Below are positions 26,101 to 42,200 of a stretch of 64,000 nt of DNA, in pieces. The DNA comes from Enchytraeus crypticus. Its lineage: Eukaryota; Annelida; Clitellata; Enchytraeida; Enchytraeidae. The notes under the pieces were generated by a model, which worked only from the letters and a program-made list of their open reading frames with translations, searched no databases and had not been told where the DNA came from. Position 1 is the stretch's first letter. Each line of letters opens with the position of its first letter. Location: contig CAJHZI010000232.1 in the NCBI GenBank assembly GCA_905160935.1, forward strand, positions 389,001 through 453,000. Reading direction: 5' to 3'. The position numbers and the translations under genes are program-made.

Positions 26101-29071
26101 TACTAAAGTTTTAATATTTTTAAATATATTTTGATTAATAATTATTCTCCTCAGTTATTAAGTATTTTCCTAAATTAATTAATATATCTTGTCTTTGTTT
26201 TCAGATTGAATCTCTGCTAAAGAAGTTTGATCTGAATGTGACTGAAAGTAGTGGAGTAACAGATGTTACAGATAGAGTAATTTTACGATTAAATGCTGAG
26301 TCTGCTAGATTAATGAAGGAAGGAGCCGACGCTCTTGTAAAGTATTACACAGAATGTAATATACATGAAGGTAATTTGTCTATTGATTTGTTAAATCTCA
26401 TCATACACTTTGTAAACCTTATGCAGTATATACTGTAAATACATGTACAGTATATACATTGTTATGCTGAGGGTTCTATCTATGAGATATTCAGAAAATT
26501 TGGGAAGTACATTTTCACGAACGAGCAACCCGATACTATTTCAGTCACTAATCATTGCTATCATATTATTGATATTTGTTGTACTTAAATGCAGATAATG
26601 CAGTCCTATTTATAGCAGTGTGTATTAAAATTTATGTTTTGACTTTGTTTCACATTGATTTATATTCATTTCTTTGCTCGTCAAAAACAGGCAGGAAAAG
26701 ATCCATCACATATACATATATACACACACACATCAATCAATAAGAATTTAACGTCCGGTTCCTCGCCATAAGGCAATGTCAGGGACGTCTGTTGCAGACA
26801 CTACACAAACACGCGCCAAAGCATCACACGATGACGATTGAGTACACAGCGACCACAAGAGAAAGCGAGATCAAAACAGTGCAAGTCCAAGATCCAAGGC
26901 AAGCGGGTCATAATTTATACCTATGGCGGAAAGAGATGAGTTTTAAGCTGCCAAGGAAAGTACCAATACAGTTACAAGATCGAAGGTCTTGTGGCAGAGA
27001 GTTCCATATTGTCGGAGAAGAAAACATGAAGGAGCGTCTACCCATGACGCTCTACACATACACATAAGATCATAGAACAATCAAAAACGAATTATAAGAA
27101 ACTTAAATAGAGTTACTACTAATTCCAGCACTAGCATTACACGCTTCGTAAACTAAATTAAATTATATAAAATTATAAAGTAAATTTTATATGCTTTTGC
27201 TCGTATTCTGTATGTGTCATTGCAGCATGGACCTGCTGTATGCTACACATATCAATACAAGCAATTAAGTAGTAACATAGTAGTATTTTGATAGTTTGTA
27301 TTTTGGGGCCACTTTGCAATAATCTAATTAGCTACAGCATTTACTATTTCAGTAGCGAACAAGGGTTTCTATTTCTTTGTCCTTGTGTTATTTAGTGGTG
27401 TTTAGGAAGAGCGTCGCTATTGATGTCATAAAATTGAAGAAATTCATAGATATATGTGAAAGTTGAAAATACATTATCTAACACTGTTAGGTCAAAACTA
27501 ATTCAGTGCCTTTGTACTTGATTTAACTAAATTTGAAACACTTGCACAAAACTTCCAGCAATTACTTTTACCAGGTTATCTAAGTTGATGTTATAAATAA
27601 AGGTAAGCAAAAGTATTAATAATTAATTGTAATTAATTATCTGCATTATTTGCTAATATAATTGATTCTCATGTCACTGACAGATAAAGTCTGTTCCGAA
27701 TGGTCGTCTTTGGAGGTTTTTCTCGCACGAGCAATGATTTTGATTACGACGATTGAGACTGATTTGAAAACCTCTTCAGAAGTAAGCTTCTTGTCTCCCA
27801 GTCATAGATGTTCGGCAGCTCTTTGGCCCGTCTTTGAATTATTGGCCTTGAGACAGGGTTCATATCTGACTAATCTTGGTGATACTCACAAGCCTACCAC
27901 TTCATACTGCAGAACGGATGCAGTTAATGCGTTTCTTAAGTTCTGTTCTGATCATACAACAATGACTTCAGCTGATTTAAAATGGTTCTCTATGAAGCAG
28001 AACGATAAGGTGTGTTATCTATTTCTCTGCAATTTTTGTTTTTGAAATGTATACTAAAAATATACTAAATGTATACTGGTATACTAAATGCATGTCAAGT
28101 TTTAAAAAAATTAAAGAGAAATAATTACTTATTAGTTTCACAAGAAAGAATTGATTGAGAAATCGATTCTTTATGAATATAAATATTTTTGATTGAATTA
28201 TATTTATTAATGTAGTATTGTATGATATTATGTAGAGTCTATAACTGTTTGTTTCTAGTCTGTATCGGTGTATCTAGAGTATATCTCCGGTATATAGAAA
28301 TCTGTAACATTCATTTTAGTTGTGTATTTCCTTCGCACCATATTTCACTGCAAATATTACAACTGATTAGTGATCCTATGGATTGCAACTGTATTCTTTG
28401 AACTCTATATTCCTTACATCGTAACGTCTGATATAGTTTGTAATATAAAGTCTGATATAATTTATTGTAATCATTGTAATTGTATCTAATCCTTTTGACT
28501 AATGTATTTGTCAGATTCATTTTTAATAATTAATAATATTTTTTCACTCCTTTTATGCTTTCTAATGTTTACATATTTCTGCATTGCATTATAGTTATTT
28601 CTACATGGTAGTTGACTTTTTGTTGTAGTTTTATATGTTTATGAGTATGTTTTAATTATAATTGCAATTTAGTGGCTTTATCTGTTGACTTTCTTTGTGA
28701 CTTGCTTGAAGCTTTCACTAGACTTTTTGTTAAAAGACATCAGTTTTAATGTTGAGTTTTTTTGTGTTGAGGTTGTTTACTTTTTTTATTGCATTTTTGT
28801 ATTAATTAAGTGGATAATATTAATATTGTTATTCATTTTAAATTCACTAAAGACTTGTTACTCTGATGCATTTTACTATTTCAGAGTCTTGAATTTGCAG
28901 TATCCGTCATTCAGAAAGATCTCTTGAGGTTAACCAAGAAGAAGGGATGCTTGACACAATGGCTTGATGCTCTACAGAACCAACAGGAACTGCTAGCACC
29001 TTGTCCAACCTCGGTAATCATATAAGTGTTTTGTATTGCACTTCTTTATGTATCTTTACAGTTTTACTAAA

Positions 29072-29136
<65 letters not shown>

Positions 29137-32100
29137 TTGTGTAAAATGCTTTCGCTGTTAAATGGTCTCCGAACGAAGAAAATTTTAATTTTTGACATTT
29201 AAATCTACAGCAGTGAATTTGGATATCAGTCTTAGAAGAAGAAATGGACAATATTTCATAGCACTTGGCAAACTTGCAAGCATTCACTAATCAAAGAGAA
29301 CATGGGATATAAAGGCCCGACTGAACTGACATACGCCCATGCACTCAAGTCTCAAATGTTCTGCAATGGCAGATTCAAGGTATATATTCTCACTTACATT
29401 CTGCTTTCAGGCTCCATCCATGAAGAGCACTCCAACTTTTACTGAGTGAAGAATTTGAAGTATTTAATTTTAATTCAGTACAGTAATTCAGTGTATGAAT
29501 GCGCAAAGTTCACATTGTGTGTATGTGTGTGTATTGTGCGTGCTCGCGTGTGTAGATAAGGTAAATTAGACATAAAATATGCTATGAAGTAGATTTGTAC
29601 TGTTTTGGTTATTTTAGTCATTAATAAAAACTAATTAATTTAGTTAAATAAGTTTCAACTTTAGCTTAGTATATCTGCTTGGTGGGTAATTGACAAAGAA
29701 GTACTCTGTTCCATTTCAGGTAAATGATACTATGTTTTCTTGGAGTCTGTCCAACTGGGCTGCAGATCTCGTGTGGGGTCATAATCAGACTGGACAGGAT
29801 ACGTCTGATATAGAACTGATGATGACTAATGGAGTAACTCTGAACAATTGCTTTCAAAAGCTTGATCAGATCAAAACGTTGAGAAACATTTTGTGGTCAC
29901 ACTCAACGCTGCTGACGTCTAGAAAATGGGATTTAAGGTGCAATTTTTTTAATTTGCAAACTTTATCTAACTTTCTTTATATATTTATTTAAATTATATA
30001 AATTATTACAAATTAGACTTACTTCCTTCCATGTACAGCTTTATTTTCACTAAATATTTATCTATAATTCTTATATTTTATGTTAATTTATACACATTTG
30101 TTTGCTAATGACATCAAAGATGCTTCCAACTTCAGAAGAACAACCATATATAAACTGGAAATCAGATGCCAATGCTGATAATATATGGAACTAAGGTGCT
30201 ACTCCAAAGTAACTAAGTTTGTTGTATTTGCTTCAGATATCAGAGTTTACTTCATTTGCACACAGCGATGGAACATCTGATTCAATCGATTAGTTCTGTT
30301 CTTCCTGAACATATACTAACCTCCTTGCCGCTTGCCTTCAGTTCTTTCACTGATATCGACATGCTTGCCACTCTCTTTGACAACATCTCGTCTCTTCAAC
30401 AACAGTCTGACTGCGACTTGTTTGTCTTGTTGCCGAGTTGGATAACTGACCTGAAGAGTGTTCTAAAGAGGTATCGCACCTGTAGGTTGCTCATAACCGA
30501 CAAGAGAAATGCGTGCACGGAGGAGGAGATGTATTGGAAGAGCCTGTGTAAGCTTGGAGCAGCCTGGAGCAGTGTTGGAGGAGTGGAGTTGCAAATCTTG
30601 GCTCCACGAGGTCCTGTGGATCCTAATAGTAGGCTGGAGATCAAGCTCAAGTATATGCAGGCTGAGGTTTGTAACTACTCCAAACTTCTTAATTGTGCAT
30701 CTGATTGAAGTAAAGTTTTGCTGGACATTTTTACACATTTTGACTGTCAAAGAAATAAAAATTCCAAAATTGTTTTATATAATAACGTTAAGGCACCAAT
30801 CTTATATTCTATAGATTATGCTTAATTTAGTAAAACTGGAATTGCTTAGATTATCTTGTTGAAAGTTTGGTAAAGAAAAATTCTGTATAAAGTTGTTCAT
30901 TTCATTCTAGATAAAGAAATTATTTGGGAATTATATAAGAATATATTCAAATTTTTATTGAAGTTATTTTTCATGACGGAACGCAAATTTTTACATAGTT
31001 ACCTAGCTTAATTTACTGTATTAAACTTTTGTTCTGTATCTTCACTGACGACCGATTTTTCTCGCGTTAGATATAACAATTGCTACTTATGCATTTGATG
31101 TCTTTGCGGATAAAAACTTATTATCTATTCACTTTTATTCTTTTCTTTCACCCGACCGTTCAAAATATAAACTTGTATTTATTTACTGCCTTTCTTTGTG
31201 CTGTAACTCCTCTATAAACCTACAACTGCTTGAGCGGTTAGATTCATTGCTAGCAGACATAGTATATAGACTTGTTTGACTTATCCATGAATGATACTAG
31301 TGATACTAACGATAGTAATAATAAAGATCCATGAAATGCTACTTATTTTTAAACTATTTTGATTGACATATTTATATTGGTCTGATCGTTATACTAGTGA
31401 TACTAATGATACTGATATTAAAGATCCATGGAATGTTACTGATTTTTACAGAAAGATAATGTTCAGAAAGAGTTGAAGGTACGTAGATTGAATGAACAGA
31501 TTCATACTGGAGAAAGTTTGGATGAATCTCATCCAATTGTTGCAGGTCTGCTTAGAGAGGAAGAAACTTTAAGTGCTTGGATTAAAGAGAATGAGAGTAA
31601 AGTGGCTTTTAGATCTGACTCAACTCAGGTAAGTCATGCTATAGAGCATTGAGGCTATTTGTTGTAGACTGATGCTACTTTGTAAATATAATACCTTCTG
31701 TTGATGCAAATTTTATCAAACATTTTCAAATCTATAACCCTTTTCAGTTGTTCTCTCATCTGAAAATTATCTTGATGCCTATCAAAGGTTTTTATTTCTG
31801 TCTTGCTTTTTATGTACATAATGAATTAATAGTTCAAGCAAACATAACATGCATGTATTTTGCATCTAATTTTAACTTTTATAGATTAAAGGGAACAACT
31901 TATATTATTATTAAGAACAATTTTTGTTATAGAACAAAAGGAATTTTAGAAGTTTCTTATTGAAATAAATAATCAGTAAAAGCGGAATAATTTTAAGCCT
32001 TAGACCATCAAAAATACCGGCCTCTTTCCCTCTCTTTGTGAGTGAAATAAACTGTGTGTCTTACAAACAGTTTTGACAACATCAGCTTTAAGATGTTGCC

Positions 32101-35100
32101 GAGAGGCAATTTTTGACACAGAAAATAGTCCACTAATTTTCAGTAGTTTTGCTGTTGCTCCGACTAAGGAATTTACAATTTTTTAGATTCCAATGTCTCA
32201 AGTGGGGTCTCGTCATAGTCTTTAACGTTATTCTGATATTTAATTAATTAGTCTGAATTTCAGCTCAGATGCTTTATCATATTTGATTGGATCAATATAA
32301 TAATCGACCGAGTGTTTAGTGGTGATTATGCTTCAAGGTATGCATTGTAGAAATGTTGTTTGAAACTATACCAAAGATGCAAGGAGATACATTAGCATCA
32401 CTATTGTTTTTATTTCCAGTTTGTCACTTTGCTGAAAGAAGTTCATCAGTTTATGATAAGCTTTGGCTCCACTCGCAGAATACCAGACCTTATTAGTCGC
32501 ATAGAATCTCTACTGCTAGCTGATGACGAGGGCGTTCGTCTGATGGCGCCTGTTGTTCAGGAAGTGAAATTGTGTGGCGAGTCATGTCATAGCTTCATGG
32601 AGACTTTAGAAGAGAAGTATCCTCTGTATAGAGATATCCTTAGTGGATTCGTCGGAGCTCTGCAGAAGGTTGGCTTTGTTCCTTTACTATATAGTCAATG
32701 TAATATGTAACTTTGCAGGCATTGACAATTTTCCGTTCAATATGTGCTTTAAGTTTTTGAGTCTTAGTAACGGCGCTCATTGAATGTCTAATTTTATTCT
32801 GTTTCATTATTTCAAAACATTGTCAATAATTTTCTTTCTTGTTGATTGTCAAAATACTGGTGAACTTTTACTGTAGCGTTGCAGCTTGAATTTTTCATCT
32901 AATATGGTAACTAAATGTTGGTCACGATACACGTAAGTTAATGGCTGTTTGTTGACTTACACTATTGGCACCCTGGATGACCGGGATTCATTGAATTCGG
33001 TCGCGAGTTGAACCAGTAATTGCCCGGCTTGTCTGATCTTGAGCGGGGGCAGAGGGCGTGTTATGGGAGCGCTGATTCATTACCATAGGTAGGGAGTAGC
33101 TAGAGAGAAAGCAATATTATTATTTGCCGGCTTGTTTATTTGTACTTTATGCCTCTACTGTAATTCAGTGGAGGTTAGAGTGGTCAGCTGCTGATGTAAG
33201 AAACAACCATCTAATTCATGATCCATCTCGAGCCCTTTCAGGAATGAATCTCCGTAGAGGAATTTGGTGCAAACTAAATCGTTTACGTACGGGTCATGGT
33301 AGATGCAGAGAAATTGAGTTCTGCTTCCGTATTCGTGATTTGCCACTTGTGACTGCGGCCAATCTCAAACCATGAAGAAACATATCGTTGAGGAGTGCCC
33401 TCTAACTTGCCTGCCTGGTGGTCTATCTACGTTAGGCTGCCTTGCAAGTGAAGCAGTTACCTGGAATTGCTACATGCGCTAAATAAATAAATAACTAAAT
33501 GTTGGTAATTAGGTTATTTATGTTATTTCACAGGTGAGTTTTGGATTGCACCTAATCGGCATTTCGGGAGAAGTTCTATTTTCTCGTTTATCTTTGCAGC
33601 ATACTTTAAGTCTTCGGGTAAGTTCTGCAACGTTCTACATCATTTCCACAAATAGTCCTAAATAGGGTTAAACATTTGCACATTTTTATTAAGTAATGCA
33701 TGTTAAAGGATACTTTAATGAAGGGATGGGATCAGTAGCATGATTGATTAGGCTTTCGACTCTGGAAATCGTAGGCACACCGACTGATCAACATAGTATG
33801 ATTTATGAGGCTACTGTTAAACTAGTCTTTATCTTTATTCTATTTTACCTTGAATTTATATCTTACACAAGGAAATAGTGTAAAAAAGCAGTTTGTCATA
33901 TATTTTGCTTCATGTTCAATAGTAATTAATTTTGTATGTAAACAGTTCATATAGTAGACAGTTTAACTTTAAAATTAAATAAGTATAAATTAAATAAATA
34001 TCTGTTCTTCTGTCCAAAAGTATGCAACATTTATTTACATTCGCCTGTAACTTTTTGCTTGGAAGGTAAATGTCGTTTTGTAAATAAATCAATCTATCAT
34101 TAAGGCTAGCACTTTGCAAATCTATTTTACAGAATACAACACTTGAGGATATTTTAATATCGCTTGTTACTTTTCCGGGTCCCTCCGAGCGTCATCCTAC
34201 CTCTCTGGATTTCTTGAACAAAATCGTCAGTGATGATTTCTTCAATGTAGTGCTCAATCTGGAAGCCCTGTGTCCTAAATCTACTCAGTCCCTAGAGCCG
34301 CGGAGTTCCTCCATGTCAAGGTTTATTACGAGATTCATTTAACACTGAACAAGCTAGTTTAGAGAAAGGAGCAGCATACTAAAATATTACCAATAGATGT
34401 AGGCTGATTTCAGTTTAGTAGTAGACTTTCTTATATTTTGAAGTTACAAAAAGTAAAGATAACATAGCATTTGTTAAAAAAGAAAACGTCATCACAAATT
34501 GAATATTCAATTATAGATTATTTTGAGTAGTCTGTTTATTTTGTTGTCGAGTATAAGCAGATGTTTGGGCTAAGCTAATGTGTTTCCAACACAATGGACT
34601 AATAGAAAAATAACATTAAAATTTTGCCTATCGTTAAAGTCTTCATTGCTTTATGATAGGGAGACTGAGTGTAATATCAATTTTTTAACAGCAAAGAATT
34701 CATATTCAAAAGGTATTTTAAATTAAGTGCATATAATTTTTTTAAAATTTTCAATTAGGTTTTTAATTTGTTTAATTAATTTCAGGTTGATGAACAGCTC
34801 ATTGCTGCACCTGTTTCACCACTTTGCACTGTCTCAGACTGTACACGCAGACTGTTTGCGAGTATTTGACAAGCTATTGCACCACTACGTAGAAAAGTGG
34901 AAGCTTGCAGAAGCGAGGAGGGAGGAGTTAGAGGCGGAACAAGCTAGTCTATACAGATATAAAACGGTGGGTGGGGGTCTAACTGAAGAACAACAGGACA
35001 CTGTGGAAATACAATCTCTCTTCCCCGATTTCAATACTGTATGTCTGCAGTCCTATATATTGTTTCTTTTGCTGTTAAATTTAATAATTTAGTGTCTCGT

Positions 35101-38100
35101 GTTTGCATATACAAAATTAGTAATAGTAATAAAGGATCTATTCATCGTCATCATCTTCTTCTCCTGAATCCCTGTCTAGCTAAGGTCAGGTTTTAGAAAA
35201 TTCTGTAGCCATTTGATGAAGGATCTATTCTGCAATATTAATCTTTTAGCACCTATAATCTTTTAGCATGTATATATATCATTACCGAAACTGCTTTTAG
35301 AATTCTTCGTATTGTTTACAAAATCCTTTAAAGGTTTTCTGCAGTACTATAAGACTTATAAATCGAATTGAGCTTAATTTACATGTACATTACAAAAATG
35401 TTATATTTTCATACTTTATTGATTTTATTCTGTATCAAAAATCACAACTATTTGCAGAAAAAATACATTATCTAGCTGTACTTTTGAAATCCACTTTTCA
35501 GGATTTTAGTGACCTGACCGGCAGTACGTTAGATGACTCTGAGCCAATGCCTAAGATCTCAAACCCTACCAGTTCACCCGATGATATCGACGATGTGTCT
35601 GCCGGTGATGTAGACATACTGAGACATATGCATTGGCTAATATTCACTCGCTTGACGTCCTGCGCCTGGTTTAAAGCTGACTCTAATTCCATATTGAGTG
35701 AAGTCAATTTGCGGAAACCAATATTGCAAAATCATGCTGTTCTGACTGAGACGATGAGAATTCTGTCCGGAGTTTTGAGTAAGAATTTGTAACAATATTT
35801 CATTTTGTAGTAAGTTCAAAACTAATGTCAAAATTTGAGTGTGTGTAATACTCAATATGTAATACATGGTATTATTTCATCGGTCCATTGAATTAAATTT
35901 TTTTACAATGTATTAATTTGTTATGTCATTTCATGTGGCCATCCTAGGTCTGATTTCAGCTAAAGATTTCTCGAAGATGTTCTTCCATTAAAGCTCTATA
36001 CTTAGCCATATCATCGATATTCAGCCGTTTTCTTCCGTCTGCTCTTCCATAAATGCTAATTACAGCAGCCTTCCGGTGTGCTTCGAGGCGTCTTTGCAAC
36101 TTCTGGTCTTTTCTCTGTTCTTTGTACATCTGCTTTCTGGTTAAAAATCTTGCCGAGGATTTCTGTTTTCGTCCATCTGCAGCACATATTCGGCCCATTT
36201 CATTCTTCTTTTCGTGATGATTTCCCTGATCATTATTGTTTTGTTCTCCTAATATCCTTTTTTGTTACGTGCTCTTTGTAACTTATTTTCCTTAGCAGTT
36301 GCTTTCGGTGTTATTTTTTTTCTTTTTCTTTGCCTTTGTTAATTCCCACCATCCACACCTGTAGATTAATACTTGTATTTCTCGCAGGAGTTTAGAATTT
36401 TTATTTTAAACTCAAGTTTTTATATCGTACCGTCATATGAATTTCTATAGCTTGTTTGAGTTGTTCCTGTTAAGTTTACATAAGCATATTGTAATATGTA
36501 AATGTTACTGTAACATTTACTTACTCCTGTGTTGTGTTCGGGACACTGAAGAACGTAAAATGCATGTGTCGTAAGAAGCGATTTAGCATGAACTGATGAA
36601 GGCAATTCGAAATCACCTCATAAACTATATTATCCCATAGCTATAGGCCACATTAATTACCATTTAATCCTGGGGGAAAATATTTCATGGTGAGGTGGGT
36701 CCCCTCTTGCCATCCTCAGCTCCTGCCTTTAGTCGCCTCTTACGTACATGCGGCAGATTGTTTGCGGTTGCCCTATTCTGCAGTGGTCCAACCACACCCG
36801 AGCACAACACGGGGCTTAAATGGTATAGGACTAAATGGTAATTAATCCACCTAACTGAGGAAGGCAACGGGAAACCACCTCAGAAGCCATATTTTTCCCA
36901 AGCTATAGGCTACATAATGTATGGATAAGGCATAGCCTTTGTGAAGGGATTAACTTGTTGATCTAAGGAGTGCTCTTATGGAGCGAGAAGGCAGACTTTG
37001 AGTATGAATGTGTGCCTTGAACCTGCCACTTGGCAGTGCACTGAAGAAGAATAGGCCACATTAAGTATGAATAAGGCGTAGCCTTGTGTGAAGGGATTAA
37101 TTCGTTGATCGATAGAGTGCTCTTTCTGGAGCGTGAAAAGCAACCTGTGAGTAGGAATATATTCCTTGTACCTGCTACTTAGCTGAACACTAAAGAGAGA
37201 GATTACTCTAGGCTGTAGTTTTAATTCTGTTTTTATCAAACATTTTTCATTATAGATCCATTGCGTGAAGGTGAGCTGATGGCAAGTCTGGTACTTATGT
37301 GTAACGCTCTGAGTGAGTCTGTCGCCAGTGAACAAGCTTTACGTCAGGATCATGCAGTGGTACGTATCATACTTCTTTATTGAATTTTGGAATGCTTAGA
37401 ATTTTTTAAAAGTTTAAGTATAAGTTAAATCTTTACCAGTTAATATGTGTTTGCATAAAGCCTATACATGTAATATTACATGATTGTGTGATTTTTAATT
37501 GCATCCTCTTCCCAATAATAATTTAATTGAAATTTTATTGTTAATAATAAGTAAAATGATATTCGGTTTATATCACTGCTGAAAATGCACATTTAACGTC
37601 CCCTGTTTTAGTGAAATTTTAGGGGCTATTAAAATGTATTATTATAACACTCTGATTAGTCTCAGTGTTGCTCGATTTTACCATCGATGACGGTTGCACT
37701 TTAATTGTTACTATGCTCTTATTTAGAATGTCTTAATAAAGTAGGGTAATGTCATGAAGTTTTAAACGACATACCCTCATGGGTTCGAATCACCGCCGCG
37801 CTGAACTGAGCGTGAAATCTCGGATATTAACTGGACTGGTTATACAGAAAATGGACTAAATTGCCTAACGGTCTAAACATGTGGTATTAAAAATGATAGA
37901 TATCAGCACAGTTGATCATTTCACTATAATGCGTGTTTACTTTTATTTGTATGCATATAGTGTGATATATAGTGTTTCTTTGTTGCACAGTCACCACTGC
38001 ATCGCCCATATGATATTTATCACGACCCTGATGTTAGTGAGGCTGTGAAGTGTAGACCCGTCCTAGAAAAGCTCATGAGTAGAGTGAACGAGCTACTGAA

Positions 38101-38319
38101 CGAATGGAGCGAGCATCCTACTCTATTGCAGGTCTTTACTAAGTTATTTATTGAAAGTTAATATTATTGACAAAAGGACAAGGCTAGCTTTATATGGTGT
38201 TGCTAATAAAAATCTGTAATGGTGATGGGACATTCTGCTGGTCTGTTATTTTATTCTTATGGCACTATCGATTAAGTCGCAACCAGCTTCCCTTGCTGCC
38301 CCGTCCTTTTGTACCGGTA

Positions 38320-38378
<59 letters not shown>

Positions 38379-39231
38379 ATTCTACCAAACCCAAATGACA
38401 GGTAATGGATACATATTCATACTCAGAGTCTGCTTTCACGCTCCATAAAGAGCACTACGTAGATTAACAAGTAATTCCTTTTCTAGAAACTAGCCTTATG
38501 TAGCCTCTAGCTTGGGGTTAAAAGGCTTCTGATGTGATTTCCCTCAGCAGTCCTCAGTTTTTATTTCGTCGCCTCGTATTATACGTACAGTTAACTGTTG
38601 GTCTATTCTTCACCGTCTCGGAAACTACACGAAAAAATCATTTTACCGGTAGTATAATGAGTGATACTTGATCAGCTGGTGCTATATGATGAGGACATCA
38701 TATTGAACACTTTATGTGCTAATTTGAAGCTAAATACTGGACTTAAAACGTAAAACCCTTTTTCACTTTATTTCATGGACCGATACCATTTACTGACGAA
38801 TGAGTCCTTGAATTGAAACATAGACCATTGGAAGCTTATTGTACAGCTAAACCTGTATGATACTTGTTCAGTTGCTACACTACTCTCATTATGTCAAGTA
38901 AAATATTAATTCACTAAATATTAATTTGTTATTCTTAAACAGTTGAAAACGATCATAGAGAGAATAATGCATTTCCCGGTGACGAGCAGCTTGATACGGT
39001 TCGTTAAAGGTCTGGAATTGCTTCTGCAGAAAGCACAGGAATGGGAATCTAATGCTGCTAAGCATGTATCACTTTCTGCCCAATTGGAAGCCGTTACAGC
39101 TTTGATAATTGAATGGAGAAAGCGAGAACTTGGGTTATTGAGTTTTGTGACTCAAATAAAGAATAATAAATGAAACATAATAGTAGAAAAATTATATGCA
39201 TATATATTTATAATTATATAGGATCTATATA

Positions 39232-39290
<59 letters not shown>

Positions 39291-42200
39291 CACATATATA
39301 TACAAATTTATAAACGTGTGTATATATTCACATGTATGTATAAATGTGTATACATTTTAACTCTTCCAATCAATTCTATGGTCTGTTTTCCTTTTCATCT
39401 CTAAATATTTTTCAAATCATCTGACATATCAAGATGGTGATATCAAATTCTATAATAAATTCTTTTGTTATTTTGACAACAAAGTCTGCTTCTAGCTTAT
39501 TCTCTTACATTTTTCCTCCAGTATTGCATCATATTTTGATTGAGTACCATTATTTAATTTTTTGAAATAAGATTTTAGGTGCATGTGTTATTAAGCTTAG
39601 TGTTCTGTAGTCCGATATTCCGCAGCATTTCACTTTTTGGAATTGGAATTATTACTGTCTTAGTGAAATCTTTTAAATACCGGTAGCTAAGAACGTATAC
39701 ATGTAATTGTGAATATAATTATGTGATAAATGAGTAATACTACTAAAATTAAATTATGTTTTTAAACTGAAAGTTATTTTTAGATTAAAATGTCTGTTAG
39801 TATAAGATGTGTTTATGTTTGCAGTAATGTTCATTGAGCATTATATTTAATTGTTTGGCCCAGTCTTACTTACAGTATTTTCATAAAAGGGATAATTCTT
39901 TTATCAGTTGAGTCAATGATTGCTGAATCTTTGCCCATTTTATATCGGTACTAAACAAAAGCTGTAAAGACGACGGTAGCATCAGTTTCATCTCTCGAAA
40001 GCGGTGTCAGTGACCGGCGAGCCCAGGATTATTAGAATTACTATTAGTAATTCTCAAGTCTATATGTTTAACCGATATTTACAGTTTAACCTCTCTTCTG
40101 GAAAATCTGCTAAGTCAGTGAGTTTGAAAGTGGTCAGGGGAAAATCAGGGAAAACAAAAGTCAAGAAAAGCAGAATTTGGCATATTTAGTTTTCTCAGTA
40201 TGAAGATTCAATAATACTTTAAGAGGCTTACAGTTGGAAAAATGACAATGACTGTGTTGGTACTGTACAAAAAATAATCAGAAATTAAGTGGCAACACTT
40301 CAAAACTTTCATTTTAAAAATTGATTTCACTTTTTAAAAAAATCATCTCTTGTATTGTTGTCTAGAAGTCGATATTGCTGTTGCATTAAAAATGTCGAGG
40401 CACACTGGATAAGTCAGGAAAATGTCAGGGAATTTGATGTGGTCTGGAGAGTGGACACCCTGATTGTAATTGTCCTTTGATGCTCAGATGCTGGAAGTCA
40501 TGTCTGGAGATGGTGGAGATGGATGTGGGTCAGGCTGCTGGTCGCTGGTGGTTTCACATCTTCTCTCTCCTGGAAAACTACTTGAGACCCGGACTGCCTT
40601 CTGCTTCTTCTGATTCCGTAGGAATTTTATTAATTATTTTGCTCGATAATTAATATTGAGCTGCATTCGATTAGTGCTGTCATGTTTCTGCATTAAACTT
40701 TAAATAAGAGTCATACTTCATTGAATGTGATAATTATATGTGTCGTTATTGTATTAAACGTTTGTGTTTATCGAGCTGTACTCATGTATTTTTATGATAA
40801 AGTTTTCCTCTGATGTTTATTACTCCATTAAATGATTATGTTACAAGTCCATGTTGTAACTATGTCTTGGTCGAATGATGTATATAATTTATTCTCAATT
40901 TTCTGTAGGCCTGTATTCTGATGTATGTGATATTCTTTAATTTTGATACTTGTAATTTTTCAGCTATCAGATATGTTGTCAGCAATGGAGAAGTTTATGG
41001 AAGGGTCGACAGTGGGTGAATTCAGAATAAGACTTGACTTGCTGCTGGCATTTCACTTCCACTTGCTGTATGAAACCAACTCTTCATCTAGTCATTCGTG
41101 TAAGTATCGTTTTCATTGAAAAATCCTCATAGAACCTAATTACATGTATAATTTCTGCACTGTAGTGCTGTGCTATTTGCGTATGAGAAGTGATGGAACA
41201 ATAGTGAAAAATACAGTCGAATGAAATCAGATTCAGATTTTCATTATTTTGTATAATATCGTGTTATCACATTGATTGATTGTATTTTTCTTGTTTGTTG
41301 TAGTGGTGACCAATCTGTTTTGGAATGTTTATCAGTATTACAGTCAGTTTTCTACTGACGTTGAATCTTTCATCAATACTTCCAGACAGCCTGTTGAGAA
41401 AACACTTAAGGTATTTGTTCATTATATCTTATAATGATTCTTTGCATTTGATAACCTTAGCAAAAGCTTTGTAAGAGATAATATTCCATCTGGGCGAACT
41501 GACCGCTGTACAGACGTAGAAATTGTTACAATATAATAAATAATCTATATTCAGTAGCATTTTGGATTTTTCATTACCTAATAGTTTTCGATGTGGATAG
41601 TCTTTCTTGATCAGACTTGTACTCGTGACAAGCCCAATTCTCTTTCTTAGATGGGTGCACTGCCTACTGACAGGTCCGTGATATATAACACCTCCACTCT
41701 TCTCTGTCTTCTGCTTCTTCATGCCTACATATGTGTGGATCTTTAAATTATCTAACATTCCTAATTTCGGCCTGCTTCTGCCTCTTCCTTCCATTTGCCT
41801 TCTATAACCTCTTTTAGTAGACTTTCCCCCCCTTAGAATGTGTTCTATCCAACTCTTCTTCATATTTCTTAATGCATTTATCTTCTGTGTATTCTTGTTG
41901 GATTTTGATTGCTGCGCTTTGATTCATTTACAAGTTTACAATTAGTCTTCTATCTCTCCAGTCAATTCCTATTCTTTTCAGGATATTCATTATCGTTATC
42001 CAATCAATCCTGTCAGTGGTCTTCTCAAAATTTACAAAATATACAAAAATGCCATTTCCCTATTCTAAGCTGCTTTCACAAAGAACCCGCATTACCCTAT
42101 TGCTTCTCTTGTATCCCATCCTTTCCTAAAGCCAAATTGTGTTTTGCTCAGTATCATATCCGCTTTAGACTGAATGCGATTATTTATTATCATTAATAAG

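Noticed and set aside
29018-29287. Open frame containing a long Ile-Tyr repeat (also 45171-45500 and 53290-53487)
   Set aside because: Created by (AT)n microsatellites; no other coding evidence.
39134-39173. Reading exon 41 through to a stop as the gene's end
   Set aside because: The downstream exon continues the midasin sequence in phase; the stop lies in the intron.
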